Under the pieces are notes generated by a model. The model saw nothing but the letters and a program-made list of their open reading frames with translations, did not search any database and was not told where the DNA came from. Positions 14,742 to 25,439 of a stretch of DNA of 64,000 nucleotides are shown piece by piece. The stretch lies in contig JAKJHU010000030.1 in the NCBI GenBank assembly GCA_022316685.1, forward strand, positions 4,905,058 to 4,969,057, written 5' to 3'. Within the stretch, counting starts at the first letter, position 1, and each line of letters begins with the position of its first letter. The stretch is from Progne subis subis (taxonomy: Eukaryota > Chordata > Aves > Passeriformes > Hirundinidae). A program made the position numbers and the translations under genes.

Positions 14742-15393
14742 TGTGGTGATGCAAAAGTTATTCTATTAGGTTTTAAGTGTTTTATATAATTAATTTACAG
14801 TTTTTTATAAGAAGTTTTGAAAAATGGTTCATTCCCTGTACCCCTGTTCTTCCCAATGGTTCTTACCCCTTATGTTTGTTATAGATTGCTGTCAATCCCC
14901 TCTCTCTCTCCTTAGGCGCCCTGTCTGTCACTTCAGGACCCTTCCCCAGATTCTGGAAAGTTCCAGGGAGGGTGTCAAGTGATAGGCTGGTGCCTGGTGG
15001 TTCTCCTGTTGAATGTTCACACCCCTAGTTCCACCCTGAGTTAGCCTGGTTGGTTAATCTGTTGTTACCACCTCTCGATCCTCCCCCGTTTAAAAGTTAC
15101 TGCACAACCATTGTTCAGGGTCTCTCCTGAGTAGCAGTGGTCAGGTGTGGAGCTCCCGTTTGGTCTCCCCCTCAATAAAACCCTGTTAACCCTGCTCAGA
15201 GAGTCGCCTTTCTGTCCGTCACCATGGTTGTGACTACCAACAAATCCGTCACAGGGTGTGCGGAGCCAAGATCCCACAGGGAGGAGGGAGCTAGTCGAAC
15301 TAGTGACTCCGACCTAAAAGTGCGTGTGCCGCGGTGTGGGACTGAGCTAGCCCGTGGGCTAGTGCTTCCACGTGCACAGTGGACACCGCGACA
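14742..15393 (+). mobile_element. Endogenous retrovirus solo LTR with 6-bp target-site duplication
   Basis: A 652-bp element starts TGTGGTG and ends CGCGACA, the usual TG...CA of an LTR. It is flanked on both sides by the same hexamer ATATAC (14736-14741 and 15394-15399). Inside are a TATA-like TTTAAAAG at 15089-15096, a polyadenylation signal AATAAA at 15174-15179 and a GC-richer 3' third that would be U5. This order (U3, R, U5) gives plus orientation. A 6-bp duplication is typical of class II (alpha/beta-related, ERVK-like) retroviruses. No primer-binding site plus gag/pol sequence follows, so the internal part was lost by LTR-LTR recombination. It is non-coding; its promoter and poly(A) signal could still influence local transcription. 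Confidence 0.85.
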
Positions 15394-15399
15394 ATATAC

Positions 15400-18304
15400 A
15401 AATCCCCCACCCTTCCTAGGAAACATGACAACTCACTGCCTTTGACTGAGGTGCTGAAGAAATTGGGCTGTTAGTTTGAAACATGTGTTGAACTGGGACT
15501 GCTTAAGTTTCAGCCATCCGTGCAGAGGAGCAGAGCAAAAGCATTGGCTGCTGTGCCTGTGGCATATGCTGCTTGCTTGTGGGTGGCTTAGAGGCATCTG
15601 AATATTTTGGTGCTTTTCTGCTTCTAGAAATATTCATCCTGCTCTAGGCATCCATACCTCAGAGTCCATGCATATGTTGCATGCAACTGCCCAGTTTATA
15701 GGTGTTGTGAGAAACCCCAAATCCTTAGTTATGATGGAGTGTTGTTCCCATGCAAGCTTGCTGGAGAGCCTCGTGATGAATGCCTGGTGAGGGCTTCTTC
15801 TCCCAGGCTGGTGCATTTGATGGATGTAGTAAGTGAGGCAGGCACTGGTGACTGGGCCCAGAGAAGTGAGTTACCAGCAATCTTTGCAGTATCAGCCTTG
15901 CTCCACCTTGGCCGGGACTGGGTACCAAGGGTGTTGTATGGTGCAGCATGAGCTTTGCTCCACAGTTGTGAGGGAGGGTCTGTAGTGATGCAGAGTCCCC
16001 AGGCAGGTGCAAAGGAGAGCCACTTCACTGCAAAAACCAGGCCTTTTAAAGCAGTTAGGCCTTTATCAGTTGCATAGTTTTAAATCATAAACATAATTCA
16101 ACCAACCGCTATACACCATGATGTGAACATGCAATGGTTATGTAACTTTTTTTTTTTTTTTTTTTTTTACCTTTATTTAAGCTGAGTCTCTTTCCCACAG
16201 TCCTTTCCTACTCAGCCAAAGTAACAGGCTTGAGCCATGATTTTACAAGGCCTTCCTTTTGTAAGGTTTTACCTGTGTTCAACACATGATGAGCTGATGA
16301 CTGGGAGGAGAAGAGGAGGGCTAAGCATGGCACCAGGGCTGTGTATAACCCATTCAAAAGGGGGCTGGAAGAAAGGGAGCATGGAAGGAATTGCATCTAG
16401 CCCAGCACTACAGACTTCACTCAAAATGGCTTCAGAAGCATCTCTGATACTGTGTTTGCTTGGCCTGCATTGTCTGGGGAGCATCCTGAGTTGCTCTGAC
16501 GCAAACCCTTTCATCCTGGTTCCTACTACATGCACATGTAGCCTTCCCCCCTGATCTGCACTTGCTCTGTCTGTACAAGTGACAGGACCCTCTGAACAAG
16601 CACAGGATATTAGCTGCCATCCACTGAGGATGTGGCAAAGGCCTGTGGACAAAGCAATACTTGAAACATGCCAGCTTAAGATGAAAGATGAACCATTAAA
16701 AGGCTGGTGATTCTTAACTACAGTAGAATGAGCACAGTGAAACCCAAAATGAAAAGAAAATTGAGTAGAAACAGCTACTAAAAATGTCACTGAAAAAGCA
16801 ACCCAAAGAAATATATAAATGTAGAAAAAAAAAGAATGGTCTTTTTATATACTGCTAGTTGCCTGTTTGCCTGGCCTGTGAAATCTCACTGCCAGTGATG
16901 CTGCTGCTGGGCCAGAGGCAGATGAGGGCCTGGCCACCCCAACTGAGCCCATGTGCTGAGGGGTGGCTGGGATATGTGCTGAGTAGCCACCAGACCAAGC
17001 TCCTACCAGGTGAGCTCAGCCTCCCTTCCACAGGCAGGGCTGCTGCTGTCTCTTTTTTCTATGCCCAGCCACCAATTTTCAGTAAATTTATTAGAACTTC
17101 ACTGTAATTGAAGCGTCTTGGCCAATAGGGATACAGGAAAAAAAAACAGGCAGTCAAGCCTTGGGATTATACAAGTCTCTTGCCTTTATGAAATGCAGAC
17201 TGAAAATAAATCCAGAGCTCAGAAAAGTAGCAAATGCCTCTGGCTGTTGCAGGGTGCCAGAGGCTGAGATGAGCAATGTGCTTTGTGGCACAGAGGCAGG
17301 CAGTACTTTTGCCAAACATGGCACTGAGCTGGGCATGCAGCACCAGAGGGGATAGATGAGCATCCCAATGCAGATCTTCACCTAGTGGGAATCTGGTGCT
17401 GCCGTTTCTGGTGCTTTCAGCCTAGATGGTGCCTATTGCATGTGAGGTGTGAGGTGAAGACCCTCAACAGGTCAGATGCCCAGTGCTGAGAGCAGGGATG
17501 TTCAGGTACTTTAGTGATTTTGAGTGTGAAAGTCTTCATGAATGTGCACTTGGATTTGGAGCAGCAGAAATGCAAAGTCAAACAACAGGTCTTTGATCAT
17601 CACAAGGATCTGACTTACTCAGGGATGTAGACTGTTTTTTTCTAATTGGCTAGGGTTTTTTCCAGGTATTTTTCTCTGTAAGGACAAGTCTGTTTTATCC
17701 AGCTGCACCTTTCAGCTCTGCTGCTGATGTTTTTGTGCTCTCTGCCTGTGGTACATGCTGCATGGGCATGAATAAGCAGGTATCAGTACAGCACATTGGC
17801 AGACTCTCAAGGGATCTGCAGCAAACAGTGAGCACAGTGATCCAAAATCATCTTCCATCTCATGACGGCAAAGAACAAAGCCCAAGGGGACCGATGCCAG
17901 CTAGCATAGCTAGGCAGGGAGGGATGGGGGAGTTCTAACTCCTCCATGTCTTTTCTGACATCACTGCCCTGTGGGGTTCATGCTGGGGGTTGTTAGCAGT
18001 CCCTGTGCTCCTTAGTGTTGCAGCCAGCTTCACATGGCAGCATCACAGCTTCCCTGGAGTGAAAAGGAGGTTAACAACAGCCTCTGCTTCCTGAAATAGT
18101 GCCACTGCAGCCAGGTTACTGGTCTTCAAAAACAAGTTGTCACTTGTTCAGCTTTTTCACAAAAGCAATTCCCCCTCTATCTTCATAGGAGCTGGCTGGA
18201 CAGCTCAGACTTAACAGCTTCAATTTCTTCCCCAGGGCACAGCCAAGATGTTGCCAGATTATTATCAAAAATTTCCCAGGAGGGAATCCAGGAGGAAGTC
18301 TTTG
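15400..18304. other. Intergenic sequence without recognised genes
   Basis: No domain-bearing frame was seen between the solo LTR and the long CR1 copy. A run of 22 T occupies 16147-16168. A minus frame of about 170 codons near 16269-16790 is not recognised as any family and lacks splice or promoter context. Confidence 0.65.
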
Positions 18305-19025
18305 CCTTGGGGATCCTGGTGGACAACAAGCTGCTCGTGAACCAGCAGTGCCCTTGTGGCCAAGAAGACCAAAGCTATCCTGGAGTGCATTAGGATAGGG
18401 TGCCAAGAAGTTGGAGGAAGTGATCCTGTCCCTCTGCTCAGCCCTGATGTGGCCTCACCTGGAGTTCTGTGTCCAGTTCTGAGATTTCCAGTTCAAGAAT
18501 GACAAGGAAATGCTGGAGAGGGTCCAGCAGAGGGAAATGGAGATGATTCACAGAATCACAGGGTTTGTTAGGGTTGGAAGTGGCCTCTGGAGATCATCTA
18601 GACTGATTGATTAGGGGTTTGGAGCACCTCAGTTTTGAGGAAGGGCTGAAGGAGCTAGGCCTGTTTAGCCTGGAGAAATATAGATTGAGGGGGACCTCAT
18701 CAATGTCTGTAGGTGTCTGAAGGGAGGGTGTCAAGAGGATGGCGCCAGGCTCTTCCTGATGGTGCCAAACGATAGGACAAGAGCCAGCCGGAAGAAACTG
18801 GTGCACAGCAAGTTTTGTCTGAACATGAGGAAGAACTTCTTTACTGTGAGGGTGACAAAGCACTGGAACAGTCTGCCCAGAGGGGCTGTGGAATCTCCTG
18901 GACTGATTCAAAAGCTAGCTGGACACAGTCCTGAGTAATGTGCTCTGGAGACCCAGCTTGTGTAGAGGTGGAACTAGATGATCTCCGGTGGTCCCTTCCA
19001 ACCCTGTCCATTCTGTAATTCTGTG
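18305..19025 (+). mobile_element. CR1 LINE, 5'-truncated, plus orientation (host of a nested CR1)
   Basis: This is the longest repeat in the window. It starts near GGGGATCCTGGTGGACAAC, a conserved stretch in the end of the CR1 reverse-transcriptase ORF, continues through GGGAGGGTGTCAAGAGGATG and CTTCTTTACTGTGAGGGTGA, and ends in the terminal repeat ATTCTGTAATTCTGTG at 19010-19025. The frame is broken by many substitutions and indels, so no protein is made. It is interrupted at 18549-18604 by a short CR1 tail in the opposite orientation. Confidence 0.93.
18549..18604 (-). mobile_element. CR1 3'-end fragment nested inside another CR1
   Basis: The plus strand reads CACAGAATCACAGGG, then GGTTGGAAGTGGCCTCTGG, the reverse complement of a CR1 3' tail about 56 bp long. 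The host CR1 sequence reads continuously across it, from AGATGATT at 18541-18548 to GATTAGGGG at 18609. TGATT occurs at both junctions, a possible short target duplication. The insert must be younger than the host copy. Confidence 0.8.
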
Positions 19026-20473
19026 AAGAATCCACAGCTACCCTTGGGCTACAGGAATGTGGAACAGAAAAACAGGGCTGGCTTCCTATGGCTCTTTATT
19101 CTCACTTTCTGAGTAATTCTGTCATTTTGAGAGTGGAAACAATCCTGTATTCTGCTCCAGAAGGACCTGTAGCCAAACGGTGGCTGTTTGGGACTGGAGC
19201 ACCAAAATTAAAGGCTTCCTTCTCTGCATTTTTTTCCCCTTGGAAAGGGGTTTGCCTCAATGCTTTACCTGATGTCCAGTCACCTGTACCTGGCTCTTTA
19301 ATTTTCCTGCTTATCCCCTTCCCATCATTGTTCTTATTGCTGGGTCCACATAAAAGCCAGTATTTTTTATAGCCAGAATGTACTACTAATTCCCACTGCC
19401 AAGGAGTAAACAGGAGCCCTGACATGTATTGCTTGGCTTATCAGAAAGCAGGGTTGTATGGTGCAGGCAGGAATACACAACCAGTTGTGCAACTCCCTTC
19501 CCTGAAGGAAAGAGTTTGCCATTAAACAGAGCAAGTCTGAGCAGCCAGCACTCCGTGCTCCTTCCACACTGCTGTCTCGAGACTGTGCCATGGGGGAGGA
19601 AAACAGGGGGAAGGAGATGGCCTTGAAATGCTGAGTTCTGGCTAACAACAGGCTGCCAGCGCACTGTGCAGGCAGGGCACAGATTTGGGCCTCTCCAAGC
19701 ACCTCTGAGCAGCCTGCAGGAAGTGCTTGATGCCAGCTGAAGAGCCATGGGGAGAAGTGAACCCAGCTGAACCTAGCTGCCTGTGTGTGTGAACCCCCTT
19801 GCTTGTCCCACTGCCAGGCCTGCTGCTAGTGGGGCACTCTGCAGCTCCCCTTTCCCCTGTTGCACTGCTCACACCACTTGCATCTGCAGATTGCTTCTCT
19901 TCATCCCCCTTTTCCCCTTTTGCAAGATGGTCAGAACAAGAGCCCCATCCAAGAGTTTCCTGTTCTCTGAGTGTTATTTTTGGTTTGTTTTTGTTTTGGT
20001 TTGGGTTTTTTTTTTTTAAACTATTGTATTATTTCTTGCTCAGCCTCCTGACAGATCTCTAGCTGTTTGCTTGGATCATTTGAAACCCCTTGGTTGCTGC
20101 CCCACTCTCTGCTGGCACAGAAGTTTCTGGCCAGGTTGCAGTTGCAGAACATGAACCACCAGCTCTGAAGAACTTGGCAGAGTTTCCTGTGTCCCAGTCC
20201 TTCACCTGCAGAATGTGCCATTTCTCATCAATGTGCTGGAGCACATGCTGCCTCCATGTACTGCTCATCAACAGGATTGTGCCTCAAATCTCCACCTGGG
20301 GATGATTGCCAGACTGAAAACCAGTGTGTGTCACACCTACGTCCTTATGACCTTCACATAGGTGGTGGAGATGAAGTTTGGCTTGGTTGAGGAGCCAGGA
20401 GTGAGTATCTGGACTAAATACAGATCTAAGGCTAGGGACACAGGATTTGAGGCAGTCAAGTTAGCAAGTCAGA

Positions 20474-20690
20474 ATTGTAGAATAGAATCATAGAAGTTGT
20501 GTTAGAAGGAACCTCTTATAATCATCTTGTCTAACCCTGCTGCCATAGACAGGGACATCTTCAAGTACATGAGGTTTCTCAGAACTCCGAGCTGACCTTG
20601 AATATTTCCAAGGATGGGGCATCCATTACTTCTCTGCACAACTGTTCTAGTGTTTTGCTATTCTCATCATAAAAAAATTCTTAATTATTT
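20474..20690 (-). mobile_element. CR1 LINE fragment, minus orientation
   Basis: The plus strand reads AGAATAGAATCATAGAAG, then GAAGGAACCTCTTATAATCA, CTAACCCTGCTGCC and AAGGATGGGGCATCCATTAC. This is the reverse complement of about 210 bp of CR1 3' end, well diverged. Confidence 0.88.
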
Positions 20691-23600
20691 CTTGAGTTCC
20701 ATCCCATATGCTGAGCTTGGCTTGACCCTACACAAGGTAACACATTTCAGGTTACCAAAGCTCCTGAATTGCTGTCCATCAGCTGAACCATCAATTGTGA
20801 CTAATGTGCTCTTCAAGCTGCCAGTGAAGTGTGCTAGTCTGAAACTCAAAAGGAAGTGGGAACCACTCAAAGATACTGGGCTGGGTCTGCATCTGTCTGT
20901 CCCTTATCATGACGGTCTTGCAATTAAGTGCTCATGTACATCCATGTCTTTCAACATCTTTGAAAAAATACATAAAGCAGCAGAATGGTGCTTAGGCTGT
21001 TTCCTTCCCTATTGCCCATGAACTTAGTTGCACCCTTAACAAAGCTGTCCCAAAATAAATGAATAGTTGGTAACCTCTGTTCCCAGCTTTGATGTGAGAG
21101 CCAGACCACACAGGCTCTCCTGGCTCTGCTGGCTCCCCTCCTACAATTCTTGAGTCCACTATCATAGTAGTAGTTCAAAGGCTTTCTCCCTGCTGTGAAC
21201 AGGGATGATCACACCCAAGGCTACATTTATGTACCATTATATCAAGTGTCAGGTCAACCAGTTAAAAACAGTTACCTTCTCCATATCTTCCCCCGGTGCC
21301 TTTAGCTATTGCCCCAGACAAATCTGTGTTTCTCAGGCGAGCCTGATCAGGTTGGTGGTAGCCTGTCTGCTGCATCCCCCATGAGCAATTGGCCTGGAGC
21401 CTGCCCTACCTGAGCAGGGGGCAGAGGGCTGACAGGGATTTTCTAGCTGTGCCCTGCCCTCTATGTCACTGTCAGCCACTGGGACCCAAAAGGAGGTGGC
21501 CAGAGGCACTGGTGCCAAGATGCAACTCCCAGGCACTACTGCTGCTGCCCCTACCTGTGCCATGTGGATAACAGGATAGCTGTTCTGCTAGGCAAGGTGT
21601 ATTTGTTTTTACCACTGCTATATCTTGCTTTGTCATGTTTTCCTTACTTTAATAATGAGTTTGGGGTTTTTTTTGTTATTTTCTTTTTAATTAAATGCCT
21701 CACTAATTTCTGTAAACAAGGAGAATGAGGCACATGTTGGAGAAACTTAAAATGTTTTCAGTGAATTCCAGTGTCACAGAGCAGTGGTGTAGAGGCTGTG
21801 AACTGACCATTACTCACCTATTTCATCACTCTGAAGAACTATATCCAGAGATGACAGTATTTGCCACTTGATGGCTGCTCCTTTGTACATTGTTGGTGGC
21901 CCAGTCCAGAGGATCCTTACACTGACTTCTGTGGAAATCTTCATGTGCTTTTTTCTCTCTGCAGGACTGAGGTTGGAGTGCTTTGTGTGGTATATGACAG
22001 AGCCTGCCAGGTAGACTTGTCTAGTCATTAGTTTCTCTGACAGCAACAAGGTTTGAAACATTTCTCTGAAATCCAGTAACAGTCCAGAAGGGAATGGGAT
22101 CCTATCTGCAAGAGCTTGCCTGGAGAGCTGAATGGAAAATTTAAGCTCTATAACACCATTTACAAAAGACTGGTGCAAGAACTTTTTGGCTAATTAACAC
22201 TCCCTACCTTGTCTTTTGAAAAGCAGAACTATAATTTACAGGGGCCTTGATCCGGAAGCTGGGATCTCAGAAATTGCATATGTTTCTGTAAACATCTGAT
22301 TCATGTCCAAAATTTGCTGCTCGTTTCCGCTTCACTGTATCTCAGGACTGAATGTGGGAGGATGGGTTCTGCTTCCCCTGAAGCTCAAGCTGTGTGGGTC
22401 TGGACACCTCTCTTATTTCACCTGTAAAACTGTTACTCCAGCTTGAATCCAACCTATGCGTATTTGACAGGCTGAATTCAAGCTGATGGTTACAAGCCTG
22501 TATCCTGAGAGGACTTTTCTCTCAGCAGCGGCAGAATCCTCCCTGCAGACCTGGGCAGCTTGTCACCTCAAAACAAATGGGGTGAAAAGCCACATTTAGG
22601 GTGTGTAACAAAAAGGGGAATTTAAGAAAACTGTCTCTCCTAACTTGTTGCCCTGTGATGTCTTGCATGCAGGTGACCATAGCAATCCAGAGACACTTAT
22701 TTTTTGGTGAAAAAAAGCGCTGATTGCTCCTTTCTTGAGCTCTCCTTCAACATCCACTTTTTAAAGAGTTGATTGTCATCCCTGTTCTGTGAGTAACAAA
22801 TCAATGGCACACAGATCTCACTGCCTTTACTCCTCCTCTGGCTTCCTTCCTGTTGCTTCACACCCTTTAGAGGTTTTAGAAAGAAGGTAACAGAGAACAG
22901 GAAAGTTTGTCTGTAAATGCTGATCTCCTTTCGTTGATCTCCAAACAACCATGTCCTGTAACCTTCATGGAGAAAGGAAGGATGTCATCAGGCTTTTAAA
23001 CTCACTTCATTTTCCTGGTAGCATGGCCCCTCTGCCCTGGGGAAGCTTACATCTCTTGGGTCTCCTGCCATCCACTTTCTTGTGGCACAGGGTGAGGGCC
23101 TGCTCTTCTTTCTGTGTTAAAATGTGCAAAATGATTACTCTTGAGGACAGCTTCTCCTCTAAATCATGTGGTGCCCTGAAGTAATGTCCAAGATTGCTCA
23201 CAGTTGGATAGGAATAACTGATTCAAAAAGCCTCAGCCTGTTCCCACCAGCCCATGGTCCATCTCCTCAGACTATTCCCCAGGCACGTCCCCAGAGCACA
23301 GCCCTTCTTTCTGCAGGCTGCCAGAACAGGGCATCCCTGTCCCTGGGCTGGAGATGGGCTGGGTGCAGGCAGAGGAGAGGCTGACATTACCCCTGCCGTG
23401 GTGTGGGAAGCTCAGCACAGGGTTTCTGGCTGGCTGGAGTTGCCTTTCAGAGGCCACCAACTGCATGTCCCCTGTACCACCACACTGCTGGGGATGAGAG
23501 GGAATGAGGTGTGTGGGAGCAAAGACAGCCAGTGCTCCAGGCACTGTGCTGTGAGTACTGGGGAATTACCATGTTCATGCTCATAACTCCACCACCAGCT

Positions 23601-25423
23601 TGTGGCCAGTGACTAAATAACCCCACAGTCAATTCTTTACTATTCCGGCACATGAGCTCCTTTTTCAGCAAGGTGATGTGGCCCCTGGGAAGCTCCAGCA
23701 CTGATGAGGCAGCTGTCTTGCTGGATTTCCCCTCCTGCTGCTGATAAAAACCACTGCTTCCTTCCACAACGCTCTCTGGCCCTGCCCTGTCCTGTTCCCT
23801 GGGGCAGCCGGATGCCTGCTGATCTCCCCAGTGCTACCTCCAGCCCCTGGCAGAAATACCAAGTCCCCACACTGTTTTTGTGCTCCTGATTTCTTGCATC
23901 CCCAGGTAAAGGACAATGGAAAAAGCTCTTCCAGATGGTGTGTTCTAAATGTGCTGAGAGAAGTCTCAGTGTGGCACAAGGGGAAGAGGCTTTCAAGGCT
24001 CCTGACCACTTGGGCATCACACCTGAGCAACACTTGGGCAGGTTGCTGTTGGTCCTGCTCCAAGCAGAGGTGCTGGAGTGATGGGCAGGCAACTCTCCAT
24101 CTCCCTTGCATGATGATACCTTTTTATGCTGGGTAACAAACCTGGCTGTGTTCAAAAGGATGCTGGTGGCTTTCTGAAAGCAAATTCACTGTGCTCCAAT
24201 GAGAGTGATGCTGCCTCTCTTCTTCCAAATGTGTGGGGGAGGGGTGGGGGGAGGTGAGTCCAAATCAATCAAATAGCACTGATTACAAGGAAGAAAAGGA
24301 AAGCTGACTCAGGTAACATCCGTGCATGTTGAGTACCAGAGTACAAAGTGTTCAGGTCAGGGTGACTCCTCAGTCTCAGCCTCAAACACATGGAGTAAGC
24401 TGTTCCTTGCTGCTTCCAAGTAGACAGCAAGCACAGAAGCATCAGGGTTGGGCAGGGTTGGCCTTGAGCAGGAAGGAATAGGGACCAGGTGCAGAGGGCC
24501 AGGGTCAGTGAAAACACAGTCACCTCAGAGGGTGCTGGCTTACAGGGCTGCCTTGGGAACATACCTTATCTCAGTTCTCCCTGGTCCTCAGACCTTTACA
24601 CTTCATCACTTTGATTCCTCTTTTTCAGCATTCCAATCTGCACAGTGGCAAAGGCAGTGCTGCAGCAGCTTCAGGTTTACTTGGTTGTTTTCAGTGCCAT
24701 GTGGCAAATAGACCCCAGAGCTGCTTGGATGCCATGCAAAACCATGGGGCTCCTCTAATCTCAGGTGCTCAGCCCAGCTCCCAGAAAGTAGAGGTGCCTC
24801 TGCATGTCTGGCCCCATCTGTTGAGATGGTGTGGGATTCACATTGTTACAGATTGAGGGCTAGGATACACTTCTGCAGGGAACTTTGGTGTGTTTTGTCC
24901 AGTTGAAACTGAAGGCATTGCTGGTGGGAAGTGCTGCCTGTTTGGATGAATGAGACCTGTGTGCACACCTGAAGAGGCACATTAAGGAATATGGGAAAAT
25001 CCATTGTCTTTCCAGACCAAGAAGCCACTGAGAGCCGAATTTGGGAACTTCACACCCTGAGCTCTGACTGCAGCAGCACTCCCTCAGCTCACAGCTTACA
25101 TCTGAAGCCTTCGAGTCTTTGGCTAGAGTAATATCTTGCAAGAGAAAGCAGAAATAGACCTCGTAAAAGTGTCTTTCCTGTAATGGGAGCATCTTAACAT
25201 GAGTTCAGCATTTGCTGAATAGGAATAATCTGATACCTCTTCTGTGCTGCCTTACAAACACCACTGAAGTGCTTTTTCTTAACACAGTATTTTGTCACTT
25301 CATTATTAGCAGGAGCAAGACTTACAGCTGCTAGGCTTGTAAGCCCTCCTGCCTCCAGAGAAGTTACCTGTACCTGGCACTTAGGCAGAGGGAGCTTGAG
25401 ACAGCCCCACACAGCTCTCCCTT

Positions 25424-25439
25424 CCCCAGCATGCTGGGG
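25424..25439. other. 16-bp perfect palindrome with ZNF143-like half-sites
   Basis: CCCCAGCATGCTGGGG is its own reverse complement. Each half resembles the CCCAGCATGC core of the ZNF143/THAP11 element. Its setting is intergenic and not CpG-rich, so function is uncertain. Confidence 0.4.

Noticed and set aside
14742..15393. Provirus with coding capacity
   Set aside because: Only one LTR is present and its target duplications abut it directly, so there is no internal retroviral sequence.
16269..16790. 173-codon minus frame
   Set aside because: No family resemblance, no splice or promoter context, and competing frames on the other strand.
18140..18911. Frames around the long CR1 copy
   Set aside because: The minus frames are antisense to CR1; the CR1 sense frame is broken. 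No functional reverse transcriptase is present.
23640..24155. 171-codon minus frame with a second, overlapping 148-codon frame
   Set aside because: Two overlapping frames of similar length on one strand point to compositional chance; no domain was seen.
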